In this document: positions 7,833-15,523 of the stretch, piece after piece
Numbering within the stretch: position 1 is the first letter of the stretch
Layout: each line of letters begins with the position of its first letter
Assembly (NCBI RefSeq): GCF_001440545.1
Contig: NZ_LKHP01000015.1
Location: forward strand, 1-42,903
DNA from: Caloramator mitchellensis
GTDB lineage: Bacteria > Bacillota > Clostridia > Clostridiales > Caloramatoraceae
Direction: 5' to 3'
Length of the DNA stretch: 42,903 nucleotides
Translations under genes and position numbers: made by a program
The notes under the pieces: model-generated
What the model saw: only the letters and a program-made list of their open reading frames with translations
Database searches by the model: none
Told to the model about the DNA's origin: nothing

Positions 7833-7964
7833 TCATCTTCCTCTGCTTTTGTTTGTAATTGGTCTTATATTAATCATTGTTTTTATTGCATCGTTTTTAG
7901 GATGCTTTGAACCGAGCGGTCTATCAATTATAACCTTTACTTTTTTGCCTAAATATTCTTTCAT
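7833..7964 (-). pseudogene. Fragment resembling the N-terminus of an inorganic-pyrophosphatase-like protein
   Basis: A 43-codon frame from ATG 7964. Residues 4-22 read YLGKKVKVIIDRPLGSKHP, like the opening strand of small pyrophosphatase-like proteins (V-x-x-DRPLGS-x-HPK). The expected continuation with the I-N-Y-G motif is missing: after MINI the frame runs into the citG ribosome site and stops at 7833-7835. It looks like a 5' remnant cut short by a deletion just upstream of citG. The family assignment is from pattern memory and moderate. The sequence might also be a genuine small protein, which the lost catalytic region argues against. Confidence 0.45.
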
Positions 7965-8138
7965 AGACACCTCTAAACATACAAAATGTTTCATATTCTC
8001 TTTCGCCTTCTGAAATTGCTTTTCCTATCGCTGTTGCCTCTGCACATACAGCAATATAATATTTTGAGCAGCTTTTATAAGTTCTCTATCTTTTTCGTCA
8101 ATTCTAATAACTGCCACGTTCTTCCCTGCTTTCCCCAT
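7924..8138 (-). pseudogene. Frameshifted, internally deleted cytidine-deaminase-like remnant
   Basis: From ATG 8138 the first frame gives a short stretch with DEKDRELIKAAQNII, typical of the first helix of small clostridial cytidine-deaminase-like proteins, and stops at 8025-8027. A second frame, overlapping it, reads YYIAVCAEATAIGKAISEGE, which matches the deaminase zinc-site segment (CAE-x-x-A-I-x-x-A-I-S-x-G-E). It then stops at 7924-7926. The residues normally between these blocks and the C-terminal PCxxC segment are absent. A frameshift plus two deletions is the simplest reading. With the neighbouring fragment at 7833-7964 it fills the 352-base gap between citX and citG. Confidence 0.55.
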
Positions 8139-8181
8139 TATTTTTAAAATCATAACAATATCAAACCTTAATGACCAATAT

Positions 8182-8694
8182 TTAAACCATATCATTTATA
8201 GACTCATATTTCGCAATATATCTTCTAATTCTGCTATTAATAAAACTTAAAACCTCATCAACTGTGTGCCTTAACTCCCTTGCACACACCCTTGCATCTT
8301 CGCCGCAGACTATGCATCTTCTCTCTTTAAATCCCAAATCTTTGCGTGAAACAGATTTTTCTCCCTCATAAACATCTATGTCGAAAATTCTACCTAATGA
8401 GTGAGTTTCTTCTATTTCAACTGCCATTTTTTTTATTTTCATTTTGTCTAAATTCAATACCATTAAAACGCTTTTTCCGTCAAACCCATCATCTACTTCA
8501 TTATGAATTGTATATTCTCTGAACTGTTCAATCAATAGAGAATATAACACATTAAAGGCAGAAACTGCCTCTAATGTGTTTTTGTTATTTCCCGGGTAAT
8601 TTATTTTTCCGACAAGAATCGGAAAGCTATATTTTTCATAAAGCGACAAAACCTTAAAAAATCTTTTTTCTCTATCCTCAAGTATCCTCTTCAA
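8182..8694 (-). CDS. citX: Holo-citrate/citramalate lyase synthase (CitX)
   Basis: 170 aa. Transfers the phosphoribosyl-dephospho-CoA prosthetic group from the CitG product to the serine of the CitD acyl carrier protein. Seen: ILEDREKRF at the N-terminus (family I-L-x-x-R-E), THSLGRIFDIDVY near residue 96, and the Cys-containing RCIVCGEDARVCARELRH block near 125. All are characteristic of CitX. It overlaps citC by 4 bases (ATGA at 8691-8694), so translation is probably coupled. CitX and CitG are separate genes here, as in many Firmicutes; in some bacteria they are fused. Confidence 0.9.
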   Translation of the reverse strand: MKRILEDREKRFFKVLSLYEKYSFPILVGKINYPGNNKNTLEAVSAFNVLYSLLIEQFREYTIHNEVDDGFDGKSVLMVLNLDKMKIKKMAVEIEETHSLGRIFDIDVYEGEKSVSRKDLGFKERRCIVCGEDARVCARELRHTVDEVLSFINSRIRRYIAKYESINDMV

Positions 8695-9707
8695 TGTGGA
8701 GTATCGCTCCTTTTTATTTTATCTATAATTTCTTTTGCTTCGTCTGAAACTAAAAAATTAAAGGTAGTTTCAGGGACATATTTGTAAGTATCCTCAATTT
8801 TTCCTTTTCTAATAAGTTCCCTGACAAAGGAGGCACTTACTGCCGTATTATCAATTTGTTTTCTTTCAACAATCCTAACTTCTATGCCAAAGGAAGGCAG
8901 AACATCCACAAGAGCATTATTATAGGCATCTGTTACATTGCAATACGGTTCTGTTCCTACATAACGTTTATCAATATTAAATTCCTTTGCAATATACTTT
9001 CCAAATATAGCTGCATCCAGCCTTGTATAAGCCCTCAGCCTTTCATCCTCCTGCCTTAAGAAGTAGCTTGGAAATGTAGCAGATGATATAATATATCTAC
9101 CTCCGGGGATTACAGCTACATTTTTTAAATCCTTTACACCCTCTTTTACCAGGTTAAGCCTTACATCAAAAGGGAAAAGCGAGCGATTTTCTTCCACTAT
9201 GAATACCACAACCTCATCATTTTCGTAAGATGCAGTTTCGATAAGGAATCTATGCCCAAGTGTAAAAGGATTGCAGTTCATAACAAGCGCAGCCTTTTTA
9301 CCATTTGAAAGTCCGCTTTTCTTGAACATATCCTTAACATATTTTTCAACATTTGCTGTTCCACCTTCTAAAAGGACTACGTCATCGTTTCCTTCAACAA
9401 ATCTATATCCAAGCCCCTCGAATATATATTTGTTTTCAGGCTTAGTGAATATAAATGTATCATAAACCCCTTTGTCAAAAAGCTTGTTTTGAATAAAGGT
9501 CAGCAGCTTTGCTGCAACACCTTCGTTTTGATATTCCACTGATACTGCAAAGTCCTTTATAACATGCCCAGCAGCTGAACAGGTTCCAATTATTTTATCG
9601 TTTTCTACCGCAACAACAGTCATATCAACATCCTGTTCAAGCCTTAAATCAAATCCCTCTAAAAATTCCCTGACCTCATCTAAATGCTTGGTTTGATAAA
9701 TTTCCAT
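8691..9707 (-). CDS. citC: Citrate/citramalate lyase ligase (CitC)
   Basis: 338 aa. Uses ATP and acetate to acetylate the prosthetic group on CitD, switching the lyase on. The N-terminal third is GNAT-like (VEYQNEGVAAKLLTFIQNKL near residues 77-96). The C-terminal part is a nucleotidyltransferase domain with the NPFTLGHRFLIETAS segment near 146, where T-x-G-H is the nucleotide-binding motif, and VEENRSLFPFDVR after it. SASFVRELI near 305 corresponds to the family's ISAT/S-x-R element. It lies 4 bases after citF and overlaps citX. In this context the target is the citramalate lyase of glutamate fermentation. Confidence 0.92.
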   Translation of the reverse strand: MEIYQTKHLDEVREFLEGFDLRLEQDVDMTVVAVENDKIIGTCSAAGHVIKDFAVSVEYQNEGVAAKLLTFIQNKLFDKGVYDTFIFTKPENKYIFEGLGYRFVEGNDDVVLLEGGTANVEKYVKDMFKKSGLSNGKKAALVMNCNPFTLGHRFLIETASYENDEVVVFIVEENRSLFPFDVRLNLVKEGVKDLKNVAVIPGGRYIISSATFPSYFLRQEDERLRAYTRLDAAIFGKYIAKEFNIDKRYVGTEPYCNVTDAYNNALVDVLPSFGIEVRIVERKQIDNTAVSASFVRELIRKGKIEDTYKYVPETTFNFLVSDEAKEIIDKIKRSDTPH

Positions 9708-9711
9708 AGAA

Positions 9712-11250
9712 TCACCTAACCTGCCTTACTACATCTATAACCGTTCCGTCCCTATACTCTACAATTGCAACAATTTTATCTTCAAATTCAATCTTTTCTG
9801 GAACTCCAGTCATCTTTTCTGCCATTTGTTTAAGCTCTTCTATAGTAAATATAGGGAGTTTGCTTTCTTTAAGTTTTTCTAAAAGGTCCAATCTTTTTGG
9901 ATTTATTGCAATTCCCCTCTCAGTAACTACAGCGTCTATTGTTTCACCTGGTGTAGTAACTGTAGTTACCCTGTCGACTATAATAGGAAGTCTTGCTTTG
10001 GTTAATTGAGTTACAACTATTGCAAGCTTAGAACCAGCTGCTGTATCCGAGTGACCTCCAGAGCCTCCCATTATAACTCCATTGGAACCTGTTGTAACAT
10101 TTACATTAAAGTCAGTATCTATTTCAGTTGCTCCAAGTATCATTACATCGAGATTGTTGACAACTGCGCCCCTGTTGTGGGGGTTTCCATACATTGACGA
10201 GGACATTCCCTGATGTGCTTTATTGTTTTTGTAGCTCTCAACTGCCTTTAAATCAAAACATTGAACATCGAATAGTGACCTGAATAGCCCTTCTTCGAAC
10301 ATTTCAACGATGTATCCAGTTATTCCGCCTGCTGCAAAGCTTCCCTTAATATTATTTTTCTTCATCATTTCCTTTACAAAAGCTGCAACCGCAAGGGATG
10401 TTCCACCAGCACCTGTCTGAAATGAAAATCCGTCCTTTAATAGTCCCGATTCCTCAATTAGCTGTGCTGCAAGTTTTGCAATTTTAAGTCCTACTGGGTC
10501 CTTTGTAATTCTTGTTGTCCCTGAAACTATTCCCTTAGGGTCTCCTATAGCTTCAACCTCTACTATATAATCAACATACTCCTGGCTGATCTCGATTGGA
10601 CATGCTGGATATGGCACTAAATTATCAGTTATAGCAACAACCCTATCTGCATACATAGCATCTGGAATAGCATATCCCAAACTGCCACAGGCAGATTTTC
10701 CCTCTACTCCATTTATATTCCCATAGGTATCACAGGCTGGAGATGCAATAAATGCGATGTCAATGTGCAAATCTCCGCTTTCGATTGCCCTTGCCCTGCC
10801 TCCATGGGTATGCATAATTGCCGGATACTTTAGTATTCCCTTTGATACAGCCTCTGCAACAGGGCCCGACATATAGTTTGCATAAATTCCTGTTACTACA
10901 CCATTTTTTATATGTTCAACAAGAGGTGCGTGGCATGGGAAAATTGAACTTGCTGCAACCTTTATGTCCTTTAGTCCAAGCTTTGCAATCTCATCAACAA
11001 CCATATTCAAAACAAAATCACCATTTCTTAAATGGTGGTGGAATGAAATAGTATAACCATCCTTTATTTCACATTTTAAAAGAGCCTCTTTTATTGAGGA
11101 TAGAACTTTATCATCCCCAGGCTTTACACTTTTAAGCTTAACCGATGATTTCACAACCTCTTTATAATTTTCAAATGCTCCAGCAAATGGCTTAACTTTT
11201 CCATAACCTTCTATATAATCAGGTAAGTTTCTTCCTAAAGCGTTAATCAT
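9712..11250 (-). CDS. citF: Citramalate (citrate) lyase alpha subunit, acyl-ACP transferase
   Basis: 512 aa, full length for CitF. The alpha subunit swaps acetyl for citramalyl (or citryl) on the CitD thioester. Typical stretches are NALGRNLPDYIEGYG at the start, ISFHHHLRNGD near residue 83, the AIMHTHGGRARAIESG and ACDTYGNINGVEGKSACG blocks, FQTGAGGTSLAVAA near 287, and GSGGHSDTAAGSKLAI near 398. It cannot be told by eye from a true citrate lyase subunit; the adjacent glutamate mutase, methylaspartase and mesaconase genes make (S)-citramalate the likely substrate. It lies 11 bases after citE. Confidence 0.93.
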   Translation of the reverse strand: MINALGRNLPDYIEGYGKVKPFAGAFENYKEVVKSSVKLKSVKPGDDKVLSSIKEALLKCEIKDGYTISFHHHLRNGDFVLNMVVDEIAKLGLKDIKVAASSIFPCHAPLVEHIKNGVVTGIYANYMSGPVAEAVSKGILKYPAIMHTHGGRARAIESGDLHIDIAFIASPACDTYGNINGVEGKSACGSLGYAIPDAMYADRVVAITDNLVPYPACPIEISQEYVDYIVEVEAIGDPKGIVSGTTRITKDPVGLKIAKLAAQLIEESGLLKDGFSFQTGAGGTSLAVAAFVKEMMKKNNIKGSFAAGGITGYIVEMFEEGLFRSLFDVQCFDLKAVESYKNNKAHQGMSSSMYGNPHNRGAVVNNLDVMILGATEIDTDFNVNVTTGSNGVIMGGSGGHSDTAAGSKLAIVVTQLTKARLPIIVDRVTTVTTPGETIDAVVTERGIAINPKRLDLLEKLKESKLPIFTIEELKQMAEKMTGVPEKIEFEDKIVAIVEYRDGTVIDVVRQVR

Positions 11251-11261
11251 AGCATCGCCCC

Positions 11262-12125
11262 CTATATCAAACCTACTGCCTTAGCCTTTTCAATTACATT
11301 TTTTGCCCTTGCTAAAATTGGAGCATCTACCATTTTTCCATCCAGTGAGAATACACCCTTGCCTTCTCTTTGTGCTTCTTCATATGCCTCTATAACCCTT
11401 GTTGCCCATTTTAAATCATCTAAACTTGGTGAGAAAACTTCATTTATTATATCAACCTGTCTTGGATTAATAGCCGCCTTTCCCGTCATTCCTATTAGTT
11501 TTGCCTTTTCACAGTCTTTTAAAAGTCCATCAAAATCGTTTACATCGGTAAAGGGAGTGTCAATTGCATCAACCTTAAGTGCCTTGCATACTGAAACTAT
11601 TCTGCTTCTTGCATAGAATATTTCCTCTCCCTCTTTAGTCCTTTTTATCTCCATATCAGCCGTTAAATCCTCAGCACCCAAAAGGACTGCTTTAACTCTC
11701 TTTGAAGATTTTACAATATTGAAAACATCCTCAAGTCCAAATGCAGTTTCTATAAGAGGAATTATTTTAATGCTTCCAAGCTTAAATCCCTCTTCCCTTT
11801 CAATAGTAGAAAGAAGCTCATCTATCTCTTCTATAGCATCCTCACTTGCTTTGGGCACTAATATTGCATCGGGTTTTACCCTTGCTATGCAGTCTATATC
11901 ATCGTATCCAAGCTCCGTTGCTATGCTGTTTATTCTTACAACCTTTTCAGCGTCCCCAAAATCCAGGCTCAACAGTGCATTCCTTACAAGATGCCTTGCC
12001 GCATCCTTTTCATCTATACTTACCGCATCCTCCAAATCCAGTATTATGCTGTCCGCCCCGAGTATTGGAGAATTCTGCACCATCGAAGGATTATTCCCCG
12101 GTATAAACAACATACTTCTCCTCAT
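11262..12125 (-). CDS. citE: Citramalate (citrate) lyase beta subunit
   Basis: 287 aa, a TIM-barrel lyase that splits citramalyl-ACP to pyruvate and acetyl-ACP (oxaloacetate for citrate). It opens MRRSMLFIPGNNPSM. Mg- and substrate-site elements follow: DSIILDLEDAVS near residue 25, VRINSIATELGYDD near 64, IPLIETAFGL near 124 and LLGAEDLTADM near 148. Its ribosome site (GGAGGTG) lies at the end of the repeated intergenic unit R3. The partner subunits CitD and CitF flank it. Confidence 0.94.
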   Translation of the reverse strand: MRRSMLFIPGNNPSMVQNSPILGADSIILDLEDAVSIDEKDAARHLVRNALLSLDFGDAEKVVRINSIATELGYDDIDCIARVKPDAILVPKASEDAIEEIDELLSTIEREEGFKLGSIKIIPLIETAFGLEDVFNIVKSSKRVKAVLLGAEDLTADMEIKRTKEGEEIFYARSRIVSVCKALKVDAIDTPFTDVNDFDGLLKDCEKAKLIGMTGKAAINPRQVDIINEVFSPSLDDLKWATRVIEAYEEAQREGKGVFSLDGKMVDAPILARAKNVIEKAKAVGLI

Positions 12126-12127
12126 AA

Positions 12128-12189
12128 TGCACCTCCATAAGTGACATTCACTTGATTTCTTGACTTCTTGAATTGTTTGTCAATTCAAT
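12128..12189 (-). repeat. 62-bp intergenic repeat, copy 3 (R3), carrying the citE ribosome site
   Basis: Contains the 45-bp core (12141-12185) in the orientation opposite to R1 and R2. It is identical to R4 at 12457-12518 over 62 bases except for one base. The 3' part includes ATGGAGGTGCA, the ribosome site of citE. On the gene strand it begins 2 bases after the citD stop codon. Confidence 0.93.
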
Positions 12190-12190
12190 C

Positions 12191-12454
12191 CTACTCGCTT
12201 GCCCTCTTTATAGCCGTCTCCATCCTTGCCCTAATAGTATAATCAAGCGCTCCTCTATCCTTTGCAACTACAAGAGCATTATCAACTTCAAGTTCGTTTA
12301 ATGTATCCATTATTACCCTTTCAATTGCCTTTCCAAACTGCTTTAAAACTATGCTATCAAGCTGAATCTCATTCCCATTTTCGTTTGGGTATATCATTAT
12401 GTATATATCATTTGACTCCATCGTCCCTGCTTTAGCTGGCCTTACTATCTTCAT
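12191..12454 (-). CDS. citD: Citramalate (citrate) lyase acyl carrier protein, gamma subunit
   Basis: 87 aa, short as usual for CitD. The serine that receives the phosphoribosyl-dephospho-CoA arm is Ser14 in AKAGTMESND. IQLDSIVLKQFG, VDNALVVAKDRGALD and ARMETAIKRA follow, all typical. The gene sits between two nearly identical 62-bp intergenic units (R4 before it, R3 after it), and each supplies the ribosome site of the next gene. Acts with CitE and CitF as the thioester carrier of the lyase complex in the cytoplasm. Confidence 0.93.
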   Translation of the reverse strand: MKIVRPAKAGTMESNDIYIMIYPNENGNEIQLDSIVLKQFGKAIERVIMDTLNELEVDNALVVAKDRGALDYTIRARMETAIKRASE

Positions 12455-12456
12455 AG

Positions 12457-12518
12457 TGCACCTCCATGAGTGACATTCACTTGATTTCTTGACTTCTTGA
12501 ATTGTTTGTCAATTCAAT
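12457..12518 (-). repeat. 62-bp intergenic repeat, copy 4 (R4), encoding the mesaconase beta tail
   Basis: Differs from R3 at one base over 62. Here the repeat starts inside the upstream gene: the last codons of the mesaconase beta subunit (LTNNSRSQEIK) and its TGA stop lie in the repeat, and the 3' part supplies the GGAGGTG ribosome site of citD. Confidence 0.93.
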
Positions 12519-13058
12519 ATACTCCCTCTGCCCTATTTCATAATAGTTATTGCCCTGGCTGTCTATTACAACAACAAGTGGCAAGTCCTCAACATATAGC
12601 CTTCTAATCGCCTCAGCACCCAAATCCTCATATGCAACCAGTTCGGATTGCTTAACACATTTTGCAGTTAATGCTGCTGCACCACCAATTGCAGCAAAGT
12701 ATACAGCACCGTTTTTCTTTATAGATTCGACTACCTCTGCACCTCTTTTTCCTTTGCCTATCATTCCCTTCAATCCCTTTTCAAGAAGCGCTGGAGTATA
12801 TGAATCCATTCTATAGCTTGTTGTTGGCCCTGCTGAACCTATCGGCTGTCCTTCCTTTGCAGGAGTCGGCCCAACATAATATATTACTTGGCCTTCTATA
12901 TCAAATGGCAATTCTTTTCCTTGGTTTATCAAATCCACCAATCTTTTGTGTGCAGCATCCCTTGCGGTGTAAACATATCCAGTTAACAAAACGCTGTCTC
13001 CTGCCTTAAGATTATTTATTTGTTCCATGGTAAGGGGTGTTGTAATTTTTTTGCTCAT
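12477..13058 (-). CDS. Mesaconase (class I fumarase-type hydratase) beta subunit
   Basis: 193 aa from the ATG at 13058 (MSKKITTPLT). The frame opens 12 codons earlier, but GGGGAGGATTGAGG directly precedes 13058. Corresponds to the C-terminal swivelling domain of class I fumarases. Visible are ARDAAHKRLVDLI, IYYVGPTPAKEGQPIGSAGP, TTSYRMD, GKGKRGAEVV and AVYFAAIGGAAAL. In Clostridium tetanomorphum a two-subunit fumarase-like enzyme is the mesaconase (mesaconate to (S)-citramalate), and this context between methylaspartase and citramalate lyase points the same way; fumarase activity is possible too. The C-terminal 12 residues are encoded by repeat R4, so they are probably not ancestral. Confidence 0.88.
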   Translation of the reverse strand: MSKKITTPLTMEQINNLKAGDSVLLTGYVYTARDAAHKRLVDLINQGKELPFDIEGQVIYYVGPTPAKEGQPIGSAGPTTSYRMDSYTPALLEKGLKGMIGKGKRGAEVVESIKKNGAVYFAAIGGAAALTAKCVKQSELVAYEDLGAEAIRRLYVEDLPLVVVIDSQGNNYYEIGQREYIELTNNSRSQEIK

Positions 13059-13111
13059 CCTCAATCCTCCCCAATTTTTTCTTCTATTATACAAATTAAT
13101 TGAAACTAGCT

Positions 13112-13954
13112 TTAAAATTCAATCTCTGCATGCCTTGTGGCATGGCAGCTTATATTAACTGCAACCGGAAGACCTGCTATATGAGTTGCAAATGCTTCAA
13201 CATTTACTGCAAGAGCAGTAGTCCTTCCTCCAAACCCTTGAGGCCCAATTCCAAGCTTGTTTATGCTGTCCAAAAGTTCCTCTTCAAGTTTAGCATAAAA
13301 TGTATTGCTGTTTCTTTTATCAATTGACCTTAACAGCGCCTTTTTAGCAAGATATGCCGAATAATCAAATGTCCCTCCAATTCCAACTCCAACAATAATA
13401 GGAGGGCATGGATTAGGTCCAGCTTCCTTCACGACCTTCAAAACAAATTTCTTAACCCCTTCAATTCCATCTGCTGGTTTTAACATTTTAAGCTGGCTCA
13501 TATTTTCGCTTCCAAATCCCTTTGGAACAACCGTTATCTTTATTCTATCCCCTTCAACAATATTTGTGTATATAACAGCAGGGGTATTGTCCTTTGTATT
13601 TATTCTTTCAATCGGGTCGCCTACAACTGATTTTCTTAAATATCCTTCTATGTATCCTTTTCTTACCCCTTCGTTAATCGCATCGTTTAAATTTCCACCC
13701 ACAATATGAACATCCTGTCCTAAATCTATAAAAACAACTGTCATCCCCGTATCCTGACACATAGGCATATTTTCATTTGCAGCAATCTCAGCATTTTTAA
13801 TCAATATATCCATTATATCTTTCGCAAGCTTAAATTCTTCTTCGTCGCTCGCCTTCAGAAAGGCATTTTTTATATCTTCATTCAAATAATAGTTAGCCTC
13901 TATACACAAATCCCTAACAGCCTTGGTAATCTCCGATACTTGAATCTCCCTCAT
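13112..13954 (-). CDS. Mesaconase (class I fumarase-type hydratase) alpha subunit
   Basis: 280 aa. The three cysteines that would hold the [4Fe-4S] cluster are C66 in MPMCQDTGM, C183 in NPCPPIIVGVGIGG and C270 in ISCHATRHAEIEF. This is the class I fumarase/tartrate dehydratase alpha arrangement. GIGPQGFGGRTTALAV is also typical. Starts at ATG 13954 behind AGAGGTGGTATA. The beta subunit follows after about 50 bases. Upstream lies a 231-bp palindromic element separating it from the methylaspartase gene. The substrate is inferred from pathway context; oxygen sensitivity would be expected from the cluster. Confidence 0.9.
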   Translation of the reverse strand: MREIQVSEITKAVRDLCIEANYYLNEDIKNAFLKASDEEEFKLAKDIMDILIKNAEIAANENMPMCQDTGMTVVFIDLGQDVHIVGGNLNDAINEGVRKGYIEGYLRKSVVGDPIERINTKDNTPAVIYTNIVEGDRIKITVVPKGFGSENMSQLKMLKPADGIEGVKKFVLKVVKEAGPNPCPPIIVGVGIGGTFDYSAYLAKKALLRSIDKRNSNTFYAKLEEELLDSINKLGIGPQGFGGRTTALAVNVEAFATHIAGLPVAVNISCHATRHAEIEF

Positions 13955-13990
13955 TATACCACCTCTTTCAATAGCTGTAGTAAATCAAAT

Positions 13991-14221
13991 GGGCTGTCTC
14001 AAAATATAAATTGTTTAAATAATCATAGAAAGTTTTTTATAAACCCAAGATATGATTTCGGAAGGGCATCTCTCATGAGCCATAGTAACTCTTGCTTTTC
14101 GACTTTTAAAAAACAAAGAAAAGCTTAGAGTTACTTGGTATAATGAGCGAATGACCGGAGAAATCATATCTTGGGGTTCACATAAATAACAATCTTAAAA
14201 AACTTTATTTTGAGACAGCCC
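13991..14221. repeat. Palindromic interspersed element B (231 bp)
   Basis: Perfect 15-bp terminal inverted repeats GGGCTGTCTCAAAAT (13991-14005) and complement (14207-14221). A second inverted pair inside (AACCCAAGATATGATTTC about 14042 and its near complement about 14160) makes most of the element foldable. The central part aligns with the element at 23998-24155. It has no coding frame of note. It lies between mal (stop at 14228) and mesaconase alpha and may act as a terminator or attenuator within the pathway. The GGGCTGTCTCAAAA ends resemble those of some Firmicutes insertion sequences, but no target duplication is obvious. Confidence 0.8.
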
Positions 14222-14227
14222 TACTTA

Positions 14228-15493
14228 TTATCTTTTTATAGCCTTATTTATCCTATCTCTATTTTTTTCAAGCTGCAATACCCTTTGCATTTCGTTGTAA
14301 ACTATCATAAATCCTTCGTCTACTCCCATTCCTGGTTTTGCAAGGCATTGGTCTGCATCGCAAGCTATTGCAATATTTGTTAGAACCTGTGCTGAACGGT
14401 CTGTTTCGTTGCATGTTCCGCCGCAGTATGCTCCAACTCCATGCTTTTTGCAGTAAAGAATCGACTCTGCTACATTGTTTATACCGCCTAAATCAGGAGT
14501 CTTTATCTGAATCATGTCAGCTGCACCTTCGTCAACGAACAGCTTTATATCTTCCCAAGTGTTGCACCATTCATCTGCAACAAGTTCAACGCCTATTCCC
14601 TTTTGCTTTAATATATTTCTTAGCTTTTTAAGTGCTTCACACTGTCCCTCTCTGTTTTCAACATCCATTGGACCTTCTATTCTTAACTTAAATGGCTTTG
14701 CTGTCTCTTCAAGCTCTCCCAAATAGTTAGCCATTTTTTCGTAGTCCATGTTGAATGCAATTCCAATTGTTCCATATACATCTATGTGCAGAACAGGGTT
14801 GTATTCTTCTGTTGTCCTAAGCTTTAGTATTCTATCCCTTAACCAAGCCACATATTCCTTTAAAAGCTCTCCATTCTCACCTAATTTTTCCTTAACATTG
14901 TTTATAAGCCCGTGTGGCAATACATCCGCACCCTTTAGAATCATCTTATCAACATTGTTGTATCTATCGTCGCCGGATTGAGTAAAAATAGGTATCTTCT
15001 TAAACTCAACTCCTGTTGCATACTCTTCCCTGATAACTTCCGCCATTGTAAGCCTTTTTGCCTTTGCCACAGCATCGAGTATTGCCTGTGTAACTCCGTA
15101 TCTTATTGCTGTATGAAGTCTTTTGCCTTCTACTTCCATATTGTCGATTTCTTCTGCCATTTCCTTGAAGGTTGTAATTTCTCTTTCTATAAGCTTTGGA
15201 GCTATATGCTTTTCAATTACTGGAATGAATTCTTCTGCTAAAAACAGAGGGTCTCTTCCTCCTGCTCCTGAATATTGAACTGCTGCACAATCACCATATG
15301 CAACCTGTCCATCCTCAAGTATAAGCATAACCGATATCGATTCTCCAGCCATTCTTATCTTCTTAAATCCTTCTGTTACCGGTTCCCCTACATATACAAA
15401 TCCATCGTGAGCTGCTCCCATTTTAATCGCCCTTTGGTCATCGAAGAAAAACCCAGTTCTTCCTGCTGATAAAACAACGTCAACTATTTTCAT
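14228..15493 (-). CDS. mal: Methylaspartate ammonia-lyase
   Basis: 421 aa from ATG 15493 (MKIVDVVLSAGRTG), chosen because GGAGG lies 8 bases upstream and because numbering then matches the known enzyme. Enolase-superfamily lyase removing ammonia from (2S,3S)-3-methylaspartate to give mesaconate. The catalytic pair falls at His194 (DVLPHG) and Lys331 (IQIKTPDLGG). The Mg ligands fall at Asp238 (HIDVYG), Glu273 (RIEGP) and Asp307 (VADEW), the positions known from the Clostridium tetanomorphum enzyme. The N-terminal capping domain (GFFFDDQRAI) is present. Follows glmE by about 30 bases. All key residues are intact, so the enzyme should be active. Confidence 0.97.
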   Translation of the reverse strand: MKIVDVVLSAGRTGFFFDDQRAIKMGAAHDGFVYVGEPVTEGFKKIRMAGESISVMLILEDGQVAYGDCAAVQYSGAGGRDPLFLAEEFIPVIEKHIAPKLIEREITTFKEMAEEIDNMEVEGKRLHTAIRYGVTQAILDAVAKAKRLTMAEVIREEYATGVEFKKIPIFTQSGDDRYNNVDKMILKGADVLPHGLINNVKEKLGENGELLKEYVAWLRDRILKLRTTEEYNPVLHIDVYGTIGIAFNMDYEKMANYLGELEETAKPFKLRIEGPMDVENREGQCEALKKLRNILKQKGIGVELVADEWCNTWEDIKLFVDEGAADMIQIKTPDLGGINNVAESILYCKKHGVGAYCGGTCNETDRSAQVLTNIAIACDADQCLAKPGMGVDEGFMIVYNEMQRVLQLEKNRDRINKAIKR

Positions 15494-15523
15494 TATGATA
15501 TCCTCCATTCGTTTTCATTAGTA

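Noticed and set aside
7696-8013. Plus-strand frame with a hydrophobic stretch between citG and citX
   Set aside because: Opposite to citG and to the deaminase/pyrophosphatase-like remnants that explain the sequence; no ribosome site.
12477-13954. Calling the two-subunit hydratase plain fumarase
   Set aside because: The family fits, but its position between methylaspartase and citramalate lyase makes mesaconase the better functional call; fumarase activity is not excluded.
13991-14221. Intact insertion sequence with GGGCTGTCTCAAAA ends
   Set aside because: Only 231 bp, no transposase frame, no target-site duplication seen; kept as a non-coding repeat element.
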